The translations under genes were made by a program, and so were the position numbers. A DNA stretch of 64,000 nt from Streptomyces diastatochromogenes (GTDB taxonomy: Bacteria > Actinomycetota > Actinomycetes > Streptomycetales > Streptomycetaceae): contig JAPTYK010000003.1 of the NCBI GenBank assembly GCA_026913215.1, positions 1 through 64,000 of the forward strand, read 5' to 3'. The number at the start of each line of letters is the position of its first letter. The first letter of the stretch is position 1. The notes under the pieces are model-generated. The model did not search any database, was not told the origin of the DNA, and saw only the letters and a list, made by a program, of their open reading frames with translations. Below are positions 44,506 to 53,732 of the stretch, in pieces.

Positions 44506-44519
44506 AGGGAGTCACGTAC

Positions 44520-46166
44520 ATGTCCACACTCGCCGAAGCCGTCGGGCAGACCCTCGCCGACAGCGGGATCCGGCACGCGTTCGGGGTCGTGGGCGGCGGG
44601 AACATCCTGGCGACGGCCGCGCTCACCGCGGCCGGCGTGCACTACACGGCGGCCCGCCACGAGGGCGGCGCCCTGGCGATGGCCGACGCCTACTTCCGGG
44701 CGACCGGCGACGTCGCCCTCTGCACCACGACCCACGGGCCCGGCGTCACCAACACCGTCACCGCCCTCGCGGACGCGGCCAAGAACCGCAGCGGACTCGT
44801 CCTGCTCTGCGGCGACGCGCCGGTCGGCGGCCCGAGGCCGCACGACATCGACCAGAGCGCGCTCATGGCCGCCGTCGGAGTCCGCGTCGTCCGGCTCACC
44901 GACCCGGCGACGGCCCGCGAGGACACCACGGCCGCGGTACGGGCCGCCCGCGAGGGCCACTGCCCCGTCGCCCTGTTCCTGCCCGGCGACCTGATCAACC
45001 GTCCGGCTCCCGACGGCGGGACGTCGAGGACGCCGGTCCAGGCGGCCGGCCCTGCCGTCCCGGACGGCCCGGACCTGGAAGAGGTCCTCGCCGCCCTGGC
45101 CGGGGCGCGCCGCCGCTGCTCCTCGCCGGCCTCGGGGCCTGGCACGCGGGCGCGGGGAAGGTCCTCCGCGAGCTCGGCGACCGCCTCGGGGCGCTGTTCG
45201 CCACCACCGTCATGGCGGGCGGCCTCTTCCGCGAGAGCCCCTGGTCCCTGGGCGTCTGCGGCGGATTCGCGTCGCCGGAGGCCGCCGCCCTGATGGGAGA
45301 GGCCGACGTGGTCCTCGCGTTCGGGGCGAGCCTGGACACCTTCACCCTGCACGGCGGCCGCATCCTCGACCCCGCCGCCACCGTCGTACAGGTCGACCTC
45401 ACGGGGGACACCTGGGCGCAGCGGGCCGACCTCACGGTGCGCGGGGACGCCCACGCCGTGGCGGTACGGCTCCTCGACGCGGTCGGGGAGAGGGCGCTGC
45501 CCGTGTCGGCCTGGCGCGAGCACCGCGCGCCGGCCGTCGCCGGGGCGCGCGCCGGATGGACGGCCCTCGCCCCGAGGACGCGTCCGGCGCCGGGCGGATC
45601 GACCCGCGCACCCTCACCCGGGCGCTGGCCGAGCTGCTCCCCGAGGAGCGCACGGTGGTGCTGGACGGCGGGCACTTCATCGCCTGGCCGGCCATGTACT
45701 GGCCCGTGCCCGACCCCGCCGGATTCGTGTTCACCGGCGCCGCCTTCCAGAGCATCGGCCTGGGCCTCGCCGGTGCGGTCGGCGCCGCCGTCGGGCGGCC
45801 CGACCGGCTGACCGTGGCGGCGGCGGGCGACGGCGGCGCGCTGATGGGCCTGCCCGAACTGGACACGCTGGTGCGCTCGGGAAGGCCGGTCTCGTCGTCG
45901 TCTACGACGACGCGGCGTACGGCTTCGAGGAGCACATGTACCTGCCCCAGGGCGCCGACCCGGCGACGACGTCCTTCACGGACACCGACTTCGCGGCGGT
46001 GGCCCGCGGCTTCGGCGCCGCCGCGGTCACCGTGCGCTCCGTCGACGACCTGGACGCCGTCCGCGCATGGCGTGAGGCCGGCTGCCCGGGGACGCTCGTC
46101 CTGGACTGCAAGATCGTGGCCGGCGTGGTCGCGCCGTTCCTGGCCGACCTGCTGGCCCGCGCCTGA
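44520..46166 (+). CDS. Thiamine-diphosphate-dependent decarboxylase/lyase (three frameshifts)
   Basis: Acetolactate synthase/benzoylformate decarboxylase superfamily. N-terminal pyrimidine-binding domain: IRHAFGVVGGGNILATAALT, the catalytic Glu in ARHEGGALAMADAYFRATG, TTTHGPGVTNTVTALADAA. Central domain: VLAFGASLDTFTLHGG. C-terminal pyrophosphate domain: AAGDGGALMGLPELDTLVRS, then YDDAAYGFEEHMYLPQGADP. Frames change near 45112, 45585 and 45890, each repaired by one base in a G/C or A run. It could decarboxylate or couple an aromatic 2-oxo acid made by the upstream genes. Start ATG 44520, under an HxlR-type site. Confidence 0.85.
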
Positions 46167-46182
46167 CGGCCCGGCCGGCGCC

Positions 46183-47763
46183 TCAGCCGCCGAGCAGGTC
46201 GTTGCGCGCGTCGCTCAGGTTCTTGAAGGAGTCGAGGTCGGGGACCGTCCAGCCGTCGAGGTCGTACTCCGACAGGCACTGGTCGACGAACGCCTTGTAG
46301 TCGTCGATCTGGCCGCTCGCCGTCTGCGCGAACAGCAGCTCGGCGCGGACGGCCTCGTGGTTCCCCGAGTAGTTGCGCTCGTACAGCTCGTGGCGCCCGC
46401 CGAACTCGGTGCCCACCGCGTCCCACAGCAGCTTCAGGACCTTGACGCGCTCGACGGCGTCGATGCCGTTCGACCCCCGCACGTACTTGTCCAGATAGGG
46501 GCGGATCGCGGGGTTCTTGAAGTCCTCCGCGCTGGAGTTCAGGTAGATCAGGCCGCTCGCGACGTCCTGCTGGATGATCTCCTTGATCCGGGGATAGCCG
46601 ATCTGCATGAACCAGCGGTACGCCATCCCGTACTCCGGGTTGGGCAGGACCGCCCCGTTGCGCCACTTCACCGGATTGCGCGCGGCGGCGTCGGAAAGGC
46701 CCCAGAACAGGTTCCGCCAGGCGAGGACCTCGCCGAGCCGGGTCTGCACGCCCCGGAAGTCCTGCGTGCCGGTGATCTCCAGCGCCTTGGCCAGCGCGCC
46801 CGCGATGAACTCCAGCTTCACCGCGAGGCGGATGCACCCGTGGAAGGTGAAGCGCTCCAGGAACCCGGACTGGCCCGAGAACATCTGGATCTTGGCCATG
46901 TCCCCGTAGACGAACACGTCCTCCCACGGGATCAGGACCTTGTCCATGACGAGGATCGTGTCGTTCTCGTCCAGCCGGGACGACAGCGGATAGTCGAACG
47001 GGCTGCCCATGACGGCCGACGTCGCGGTGTACGACGGGCGGCAGATCAGCTTCACGCCCGGCGCGCCCGTGGGCACCGTGGCGACCAGGGCGAACTCCTT
47101 CTTCCTGACCGGAAGACCGTAGTGCGCGATGAAGTTGTGGTGGGTCAGCGCCGAGCCGGTCGCGACCACCTTGGCGCCGCTGACGACCAGGCCCGCGTCC
47201 GTCTCCTTCTCCACGTGGACGAAGACGTCGGAGACCTCGTCCGCCGGGAGGCTCCGGTCGACCGGCGGGTGCACGATCGCGTGGTTCCAGTACAGGACCT
47301 TCTCCTGCGACTCGCGGTACCAGCGGCGCGCGTTGTCGGAGAACGGCGCGTAGAAGTCGGCGTTGGCGCCGAGCGTGCCGAGGAAGGCGGCCTTGTAGTC
47401 GGGGCTGCGCCCCATCCAGCCGTAGCTCATCCGGGACCAGGCGGCGATGGCCTTCTGGTCGGCCACCAGGTCCTCGGCGCTGTGCGGCGTGGTGAAGAAG
47501 CGGTGGGTGTAGCCGCCGCTGCCGGTGTCCGTCGTCGTGGTGAGGACGCTCTGGTGGGCCGGGTCGTGCAGCGCGTCGTACAGGCGGGCTGTCATCCGCA
47601 CCGGGTTGCGGAAGGCGGGATGCGTGGTGACGTCCTTGACGCGGTCCCCGTAGATGTAGACCTCGCGGTCGTCCCGCAGGCTCTCCACGTATTCGTCGCC
47701 CGTCAGGGGGCGCGTACGGGGCGCCCCCTCCTGGCCTGCCGCGGCGTACTGCTGATCGGTCAT
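46183..47763 (-). CDS. HpaB/SgcC-type flavin-dependent aromatic hydroxylase
   Basis: The 526-residue 4-hydroxyphenylacetate 3-monooxygenase large-subunit type protein has RPLTGDEYVESLRDDREVYI, YGDRVKDVTTHPAFRNPVRM, VHVEKETDAGLVVSGAKVVA, TSAVMGSPFDYPLSSRLDEN and DMAKIQMFSGQSGFLERFT. It uses FADH2 from a separate reductase (candidate: the gene at 33309) to hydroxylate a phenol ortho to its OH. In C-1027 SgcC does this on the carrier-bound beta-tyrosine unit. The same role for the aromatic side chain is inferred here. The start at 47763 has GAGG before it. Confidence 0.93.
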   Translation of the reverse strand: MTDQQYAAAGQEGAPRTRPLTGDEYVESLRDDREVYIYGDRVKDVTTHPAFRNPVRMTARLYDALHDPAHQSVLTTTTDTGSGGYTHRFFTTPHSAEDLVADQKAIAAWSRMSYGWMGRSPDYKAAFLGTLGANADFYAPFSDNARRWYRESQEKVLYWNHAIVHPPVDRSLPADEVSDVFVHVEKETDAGLVVSGAKVVATGSALTHHNFIAHYGLPVRKKEFALVATVPTGAPGVKLICRPSYTATSAVMGSPFDYPLSSRLDENDTILVMDKVLIPWEDVFVYGDMAKIQMFSGQSGFLERFTFHGCIRLAVKLEFIAGALAKALEITGTQDFRGVQTRLGEVLAWRNLFWGLSDAAARNPVKWRNGAVLPNPEYGMAYRWFMQIGYPRIKEIIQQDVASGLIYLNSSAEDFKNPAIRPYLDKYVRGSNGIDAVERVKVLKLLWDAVGTEFGGRHELYERNYSGNHEAVRAELLFAQTASGQIDDYKAFVDQCLSEYDLDGWTVPDLDSFKNLSDARNDLLGG

Positions 47764-47974
47764 GCGCCTCATCGTGGCAGCCGCGGGACCAGGAGGCTTC
47801 TTGCTGCGTGCGGCAGCCGGGACCGCCTTCGCGCGGACGTGGCGAAGTCGCGGCGAAGGGCCGATTGCGCAATCCGGGAGGTGTCCCGGGGGCGGCCCGG
47901 ATGTGAGCGTCGGGGGCGGAAACGGTCCCGCTTCGACGACCGACACCCCTGTCACCTCCCGGGAGGACCTCACG
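47764..47974. promoter_or_regulatory. Divergent promoter region
   Basis: About 210 bp between the HpaB-type gene and the flavoenzyme gene. GGGAGGACCT precedes ATG 47975. No dyad matching the HxlR, ARE or ArsR motifs was found, and no convincing -10/-35 pair stands out. Confidence 0.4.
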
Positions 47975-49156
47975 ATGCTCACCGCCGACATCCCCACGCG
48001 CGTCGACCTGGTGCAGCGCGCCGCCGAGCTCGCGCCGCTGCTGAAGAAGAACGCCGCGCAGGCGGAGGAGGACGGGCGGCTGCAGGACGAGACGATCGAG
48101 GCCCTGGCCGGAGCCGGCCTGTTCAAGCTGCGCGTGCCCAAGCGCTACGGCGGCTACGAGGCGGACACCCGCACCCTGGTCGAGGTGGCCGCGGCACTCG
48201 GCCGCGCCGACGGGGCCACCGCCTGGACCACGTCGGTCTACTGGATCCCCACCTTCATGACCTGCCTGTTCCCCGACAGCGTCCAGGACGAGGTGTTCTC
48301 CACCCCCGACGTGCGCATCTGCGGCACGCTCAGCCCGTCCGCGTTCGCCGCGCCGGTGGAGGGCGGCATCGTCGTCAACGGCAAGTGGGGCTTCGTCAGC
48401 GGCGCCCGGCACGCCCACTGGCAGGAGATCATCGCCGTCCAGCCGACGCCCGACGGCCAGCACCTGCCCGTCATGGCGCTCGTGCCGATCTCGGACCTCC
48501 AGATCGTCGACGACTGGGACACCTCGGGCCTGCGCGGCACGGGCAGCGTCAGCACCGTCGCCCAGGACGTCTTCGTCCCGCAGGAGCGCGTCATCCCGCT
48601 CCCGGCGATCCTCATGGGCCAGTACGCCTCCGAGCTCAACGCCCAGAGCCCCGTCTACCGCGTCCCGCTGCTGCCGGTCGCCGCCGCCTCCTCGGTCGGC
48701 ACCGTCCTCGGCCTCGCCCGCGCCGCCCGCGACGCCTTCTTCGAGCGCCTCCCGGGACGCACCCTCACGTACACCGCGTACGAGACCCAGGCCGAGGCGC
48801 CGATCACCCACCACCAGGTCGCCGAGGCCACCCTCAAGATCGACCAGGCCGAGTTCCACGCCTTCCGCCTCGCCGACCTCGTCGACGCCAAGGGCGTCGC
48901 CGGCGAGGAGTTCACCCTGGAGGAGCGGGCCCGCGCCCGTGCCGACATGGGCGCCGTCGTCCGCCTCGCCAAGGAGGCCGTCGACATCCTCGCCTCGGCC
49001 TCCGGCGGCTCCTCCATCTACCGCGACGTCCCGATCCAGCGGATCAGCCGCGACATCCAGGCCGTCAGCCTGCACGCGCTGATGAACCCGACCACCAACA
49101 ACGAGCTGTACGGCCGGGTCCTGTGCGGCCTCGAGCCCAACACCCTCTACATCTGA
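47975..49156 (+). CDS. Acyl-CoA-dehydrogenase-fold flavin monooxygenase 1
   Basis: The 393-residue protein has the acyl-CoA dehydrogenase fold as used by group D flavin monooxygenases: AGLFKLRVPKRYGGYEADTR, GRADGATAWTTSVYWI, GTLSPSAFAAPVEGGIVVNG, DDWDTSGLRGTGSVST and SGGSSIYRDVPIQRISRDIQ. The catalytic Glu of true dehydrogenases is not obvious, so hydroxylation or oxidation of an aromatic or enediyne intermediate is more likely. It would need reduced flavin. It starts at ATG 47975 and heads an operon with the SgcJ-like and FAD monooxygenase genes. Confidence 0.85.
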   Translation: MLTADIPTRVDLVQRAAELAPLLKKNAAQAEEDGRLQDETIEALAGAGLFKLRVPKRYGGYEADTRTLVEVAAALGRADGATAWTTSVYWIPTFMTCLFPDSVQDEVFSTPDVRICGTLSPSAFAAPVEGGIVVNGKWGFVSGARHAHWQEIIAVQPTPDGQHLPVMALVPISDLQIVDDWDTSGLRGTGSVSTVAQDVFVPQERVIPLPAILMGQYASELNAQSPVYRVPLLPVAAASSVGTVLGLARAARDAFFERLPGRTLTYTAYETQAEAPITHHQVAEATLKIDQAEFHAFRLADLVDAKGVAGEEFTLEERARARADMGAVVRLAKEAVDILASASGGSSIYRDVPIQRISRDIQAVSLHALMNPTTNNELYGRVLCGLEPNTLYI

Positions 49157-49188
49157 GCCACCCGGCCGACACCCCAGGAGCAGCAGAC

Positions 49189-49617
49189 ATGACCACGCAG
49201 ACCGTCGAGAACACCCTCACCGTCACCGACGAGGACAAGGCCGCCATCGCCGGCATCCCCCAGCGCATCGTCGAGGCCTGGGCCGCGCACGACGCCGACG
49301 CCTTCGCCGAGATCTTCACCCCCGACGGCTCCATGATCATCCCGGGCGTCTTCGAGAAGGGCCGCGAGGCCATCCGCGCCTTCATGACCCAGGCCTTCGA
49401 GGGCCCCTTCAAGGGCACCCGCGTCGTCGGCACCCCCGCCGACCTCCGCTTCGCGAACAGCGAGTCCGGCATCCTCATCACCCAGGGCGGCATCCTCGCC
49501 CCCGGCGAGACCGAGCCGAGCGCCGAGCGCGCCGTCAACGCCTCCTGGGTCGTCGTCAAGCGCGAGGGCCAGTGGTTCCTCGCCGCGTACCAGAACAGCC
49601 CGCGTCACGCCGCCTGA
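49189..49617 (+). CDS. SgcJ/NTF2-like protein
   Basis: The 142-residue NTF2-like (SnoaL/SgcJ-type) protein has IPQRIVEAWAAHDADAFAEI, FTPDGSMIIPGVFEKGREAI, ESGILITQGGILAPGETEPS and SWVVVKREGQWFLAAYQNSP. SgcJ-type proteins are conserved in nine-membered enediyne clusters, where they are implicated in core formation, but their chemistry is not settled. It starts at ATG 49189 after CCAGGAG. Confidence 0.9.
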   Translation: MTTQTVENTLTVTDEDKAAIAGIPQRIVEAWAAHDADAFAEIFTPDGSMIIPGVFEKGREAIRAFMTQAFEGPFKGTRVVGTPADLRFANSESGILITQGGILAPGETEPSAERAVNASWVVVKREGQWFLAAYQNSPRHAA

Positions 49618-49650
49618 CGGCCCCGAATCCGCGAGAGAGGTGGAAGGTCC

Positions 49651-50997
49651 ATGACCAACAGGGTGGGCGAGCGCGCGGTGGTGCTCGGTGCCAGCATGGC
49701 CGGTCTCCTGGCCGCGCGCGTCCTCGCCGACTCCTACGACGAGGTCCTCGTCGTGGAGCGCGACGCGATCGCCGGGACGACCACGGCCCGCAAGGGCGTG
49801 GGGCAGGGACGCCACGTCCACGGGCTGCTCGCCCGCGGGCAGCAGATCCTCGACGAGCTGTTCCCGGGATTCACCCGCGAGGCCGTCGAGGCGGGCATTC
49901 CCACGGGCGACCTGGGCGAGCTGCGCTGGTTCTTCAACGGCCGCCGCCTGAGCCCGGGGACGACCGGTCTGATCTGCGTCTCCGCCACGCGCCCGGTGCT
50001 CGAGAGCCGGGTCCGCGACCGGGTGGCCGCGCTTCCCGGCGTGACCTTCCTGGAGCGCCACGACATCATCGGCCTCGTCGCCGACGAGGACCGGGAGACC
50101 GTCACCGGCGTCCGTGTCCAGTCCCAGGAGCAGGGCGCGCAGGAGCGGACGATCGACGCCGACCTCGTCGTCGACGCGACCGGCCGCGGCTCGCGCACCC
50201 CGCTGTGGCTGGAGGAGTTCGGCTACGAGCGCCCCGACGAGGAGCGCATCCGCATCGACCTCAGCTACACCACGCGCAGGTTCCGCCTGCGCGACGAGAC
50301 GGTGCTGAACGGCGACCTGTCGATCAACCCCGTCTCCTCGCCGAGCCACCGGCGCGGCGCGTTCCTCTCCCGGATCGAGGACGGCCTGGTCGTCGTCTCC
50401 CTCACCGGCGTCCTGGGCGACAGCGCCCCGGCCGACCTGGAGGGCTTCCTGGAGTGGACCCGGACGCTCCCCGTCTCCGACATCCACGACGTCATCCACG
50501 ACGCCGAGCCCGTCGACGACGGCGCGGTCTTCCGCTACCCGGCCAGCCAGCGCCGCCGCTACGAGCGGCTGTCCCGCTTCCCGGGCAACTTCCTGGTCGT
50601 CGGCGACGCCGCGTGCAGCTTCAACCCGGTCTACGGCCAGGGCATGACCGTCTCCGCCCTGGAGGCGCTGGTGCTGCGCGAGCACCTGGGCCGCGGCGCG
50701 GTGGACCCGAAGGCGTTCCTCGCGGACATCGCCGGGACCATCGAACTGCCCTGGCAGCTCTCCGCGAGCGCCGACCTCGGCTACCCCGAGGTCGAGGGCG
50801 AGCGCACCCCCGAGTGGGAGGCCGCCGGCGCCTACATGGCCGCCCTGCACGCCGCCGCCACCGTCGACGGCGAGGTCACCGCCACGTTCATGCGCGTCAT
50901 GGGCCTGGTCGCCACGCCCGACGCGCTCATGAGCCCGGACATGCTCCGGCGCGTCGAGGAAGGCGCGCAGAAGGCCGCGGCGGTCCTCGCCGCCTAG
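49651..50997 (+). CDS. FAD-dependent monooxygenase/epoxidase-like
   Basis: The 448-residue class A flavoprotein has the N-terminal dinucleotide motif RAVVLGASMAGLLAARVLAD, the GRHVHGLLARGQQIL region, DLVVDATGRGSRTPLWL and the second FAD motif FLVVGDAACSFNPVYGQGMT. It is similar in layout to the geranylgeranyl reductase/squalene-epoxidase-like enzymes of polyketide clusters. Epoxidation or hydroxylation of the enediyne core or of the aromatic part are both possible. It starts at ATG 49651 with GAGAGAGG upstream. It is the last gene of its operon and is followed by a strong hairpin. Confidence 0.88.
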   Translation: MTNRVGERAVVLGASMAGLLAARVLADSYDEVLVVERDAIAGTTTARKGVGQGRHVHGLLARGQQILDELFPGFTREAVEAGIPTGDLGELRWFFNGRRLSPGTTGLICVSATRPVLESRVRDRVAALPGVTFLERHDIIGLVADEDRETVTGVRVQSQEQGAQERTIDADLVVDATGRGSRTPLWLEEFGYERPDEERIRIDLSYTTRRFRLRDETVLNGDLSINPVSSPSHRRGAFLSRIEDGLVVVSLTGVLGDSAPADLEGFLEWTRTLPVSDIHDVIHDAEPVDDGAVFRYPASQRRRYERLSRFPGNFLVVGDAACSFNPVYGQGMTVSALEALVLREHLGRGAVDPKAFLADIAGTIELPWQLSASADLGYPEVEGERTPEWEAAGAYMAALHAAATVDGEVTATFMRVMGLVATPDALMSPDMLRRVEEGAQKAAAVLAA

Positions 50998-51083
50998 CGC
51001 ACCGGCCGCACCCCGACGGAACCCGCCCCGCGTCCCCCGCGGGGCGGGTTCACGCGTTCCCGGCCACGGCCGTCCGCACGACA

Positions 51084-51123
51084 CGAAGGGGCTGCCGGGA
51101 CGTGTGTCCCGGCAGCCCCTTCG
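51084..51123. terminator. Strong bidirectional terminator
   Basis: A perfect 18-bp stem (CGAAGGGGCTGCCGGGAC with its complement) with a 4-base loop GTGT lies between converging genes. Confidence 0.9.
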
Positions 51124-51136
51124 CGGGTACGAGCCG

Positions 51137-52387
51137 TCAGCGGGCGCCCGCGCCGGCGGGCACCCTCGCGTTCAGCCGGACCGGCAGGCTGCGGTGGCCG
51201 TTCATGATGAAGGTCGGCAGCGGCTGCAGCTCGTCGCGCTCGACGGCCAGCTCCAGGTCCGGGAAGCGCTCGAACAGACGGGACAGACCGGTCGTCGCCA
51301 CCAGGCGGGCGATGCCCGCGCCGAGGCAGAAGTGCGGACCGAAGCCGAACGACAGGTGCGACTTGTCGGTCCGCGTGAGGTCGAACGTGTCGGGAGCGTC
51401 CGCGTGGAGCTCCGGGTCGCGGCCGACACCGGCGTAGTTGACCAGGATCGGGTCGCCCTTGGGGATGGTCACCCCGTCCAGCTCGATGTCCTCCGCCGCG
51501 TACCGCAGCGGCAGGTGGGCGAGCGGCGACTCGACGCGCAGCGTCTCGTCGATGACGTCGTCCCAGGTGGCGCGGCCCGAGCGGACCAGCTCCAGCTGCG
51601 AGCGGTCGCTCAGCAGCGCGGTGATCGCGTTGTCGAAGAAGTTGATCGTGGTCTCCGAGCCGGCGCCGAGGATCGCGAAGATCGTGTCGGCGAGCTCGTC
51701 CTCGGTGAGCCGCGAGCCGTCCTCGTCGCGCGCGGCGACCAGGTCGCTGGTGATGTCCTCGCCCGGCTCGCGCCGCTTCTCGGCGATGAGGTCGGCCATC
51801 GCGCCGCGCCAGCCCGCGAGCACGGCCTGCGCCTGCTGCGGCGTGATGGTGGTGTCCACCATGGCGTCGATGACCTTCGCCGTCTTGGCGCGGGCCTCCT
51901 CCTCCATGCCGATGAGGTCGGCGACCAGACGGGCCGGCAGCGGGTAGGCGAACCGCTCGCGCAGGTCCACCGTCTCGCCCGGCTCCGCCTGCTCCAGCGC
52001 GTCCAGGAGCTGGTCGGTGAGCTCCTCCACGCGCGGGCGGAAGGCCTCGGTGCGGCGCGGGGTGAACGCCTTGCCGACGAGCTTGCGCAGCCGCACGTGG
52101 TTCTTGCCGTACGCCGTCACCATGTTGTCCATCGCGACCCAGCTGATCAGCTCCCAGTCCGGCGGCACCTCGCCGTTGACGAAGGCCGGCCAGTGGTTGC
52201 GGGCGCTCTTGGTGACCCGCGGATCGGCCAGCACGCGCTTGATCACGTCGTGGCCGTTCAGCGACCAGGCGAGGACACCGCCCGGCAGCTCCACCTGGGT
52301 CGCCGGACCCTGGGCCCGCAGGACCGCGGCCTCGGCGTGGATGTCACGGCCGGTGGTGTCGAGGGCGAAGGGGCAGCCTTGTGCCAT
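51137..52387 (-). CDS. Cytochrome P450, CYP105/107-like
   Basis: This 416-residue class I P450 has I-helix ILGAGSETTINFFDNAI, ExxR in VIDETLRVESP and the haem motif FGFGPHFCLGAGIARL (Cys354). The N-terminus MAQGCPFALDTTGRDIHAEA was chosen as start (52387, GGGAAG upstream); the frame is open further without homology. It requires a ferredoxin, which is not encoded nearby. Cotranscription with the flavoenzyme at 52456 suggests oxidation of the side chain or core. Confidence 0.92.
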   Translation of the reverse strand: MAQGCPFALDTTGRDIHAEAAVLRAQGPATQVELPGGVLAWSLNGHDVIKRVLADPRVTKSARNHWPAFVNGEVPPDWELISWVAMDNMVTAYGKNHVRLRKLVGKAFTPRRTEAFRPRVEELTDQLLDALEQAEPGETVDLRERFAYPLPARLVADLIGMEEEARAKTAKVIDAMVDTTITPQQAQAVLAGWRGAMADLIAEKRREPGEDITSDLVAARDEDGSRLTEDELADTIFAILGAGSETTINFFDNAITALLSDRSQLELVRSGRATWDDVIDETLRVESPLAHLPLRYAAEDIELDGVTIPKGDPILVNYAGVGRDPELHADAPDTFDLTRTDKSHLSFGFGPHFCLGAGIARLVATTGLSRLFERFPDLELAVERDELQPLPTFIMNGHRSLPVRLNARVPAGAGAR

Positions 52388-52455
52388 GGGTTCTTCCCGA
52401 TCTGTACGGAGTGGGGTCTGAGGGCCGCCGTGCGGCCAGGGGACGGCGGCGGCGC

Positions 52456-53688
52456 TCATCGGCCGGCTCCCCCGAAGTGCGCCTGGGCGAGCTCGCGGTT
52501 GGCGAGCGTCGACAGGAAGACGCCGTTTCCGGCGTGGCTGTGCAGGGTGGAGAGGTCGCGCCAGACGCGCTCGATGCGCTCACCGGCACGGACCGAGCTG
52601 GAACCCGCGGTGGGGAACAGCTGGCTCTCGACCGCCCGCCAGGCGAGGCGCACGGCCTCCCGGCTGATGGTGGCGAGCCGCAGCTCCTCCTCGCGGGTGA
52701 AGGCCTCCGCCTCCCGCAGACACAGCGCCTGCCACTGCTGCGTGGCGTGCAGCACCGCCGCCTCGGCCGCCGCGATCTGGCCGGTGGCCTCGCCGTAGCG
52801 GAACTGGAAGTCGGGGTCCTCGGTGCGCGGGACGATGGGGAAGAACGTCGTCGTCCGCGTCCGCATCAGCTCCTCGTACGCGTCCAGCGCGCCCTTGGCC
52901 ATGCCGACGGCGAGGACGCCGAGTTCGAGCAGCATGAAGCTGAGCGGGCCGCCGCCGTACTCGGGACCGTGCAGGACCCGGCCCGGCGTCTCCTCGGTGA
53001 TCGCCATCTGGCTGAGGTGCCCGCCGAGGGTGAGGTGACCGGGGATCCGGCCGTCCTCGATGCGGATGCTGTGCGATCCGCTGCCCTTGAGACCGAGCTG
53101 CGCGCCCCAGTCGTCCAGGCGCTCGAACCGGTCGCGCGGGGCGATGAACAGCATCGGCGCGGGCGGCTGCCCCTCGCCCTGGGAGACCAGGGTGTGACCG
53201 ATGAAGTGGGTGGCGTACGGGGCGCCGGAGCAGTAGTTCCAGGTGCCGTCGACGATCCAGCCGCCCTCGCCGTCGGGCCGGGCCGAGCCGGCCGGGGCCA
53301 CCGTCGCGGGGCAGATGAAGTCGCCGCCCGCGAACAGCTCGGCCTGGGTGGCCTCGTCGAACAGGGTGCCCACCACCAGCGCGTGCGCCGCGCCGAAGAG
53401 GTACATCCAGCCGGTCGACGGGCACCCCCGCGCCAGCGCCATGGAGACCTTCATGAAGGTCTCGGGGCCGAACTCGTACCCGCCGTACGCGCGCGGCACG
53501 AGGATGCGGTAGAAGCCCGCGCGGGCGAAGGCCTCGTGGGTGTCCTCGGCGTAGAAGCCGCGCCGCTCGGTCTCGGCCTGCCGGTCGACCAGGGTCGCGG
53601 CGAGGGCCTCGGCCCGCGCGACGATCTCGTCGGGGGTGAGGTCGGGCTCCGGGGGAGCCACGGGAGCGAAGGGAGCCAGAGTGGTCAT
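52456..53688 (-). CDS. Acyl-CoA-dehydrogenase-fold flavin monooxygenase 2
   Basis: The 410-residue protein is a second group D-type flavoenzyme: AGFYRILVPRAYGGYEFGPE, MALARGCPSTGWMYLFGAAH, DGTWNYCSGAPYATHFIGHT, DDWGAQLGLKGSGSHSIRIE and LHSHAGNGVFLSTLANRELA. The same family includes pigment and aromatic polyketide hydroxylases that use FMNH2. It is only distantly similar to the enzyme at 47975, so the two probably act on different intermediates. The start at 53688 was chosen from the beginning of conserved sequence, with AGAGGA upstream. Confidence 0.85.
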   Translation of the reverse strand: MTTLAPFAPVAPPEPDLTPDEIVARAEALAATLVDRQAETERRGFYAEDTHEAFARAGFYRILVPRAYGGYEFGPETFMKVSMALARGCPSTGWMYLFGAAHALVVGTLFDEATQAELFAGGDFICPATVAPAGSARPDGEGGWIVDGTWNYCSGAPYATHFIGHTLVSQGEGQPPAPMLFIAPRDRFERLDDWGAQLGLKGSGSHSIRIEDGRIPGHLTLGGHLSQMAITEETPGRVLHGPEYGGGPLSFMLLELGVLAVGMAKGALDAYEELMRTRTTTFFPIVPRTEDPDFQFRYGEATGQIAAAEAAVLHATQQWQALCLREAEAFTREEELRLATISREAVRLAWRAVESQLFPTAGSSSVRAGERIERVWRDLSTLHSHAGNGVFLSTLANRELAQAHFGGAGR

Positions 53689-53732
53689 CGTCGATCGGAT
53701 CCTCTTGCGTCGGAAGGCCCTGCGGCCCGCGG

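Noticed and set aside
44520..46166. Acetolactate synthase for branched-chain amino acids
   Set aside because: The small-subunit gene and other ilv genes are absent, and the context is aromatic; a specialised thiamine-diphosphate enzyme is more likely.
45902..49075. 1,057-codon open frame antisense to and overlapping the HpaB-type and flavoenzyme genes
   Set aside because: The recognised enzymes on the other frames explain the region. This frame shows no known motif.
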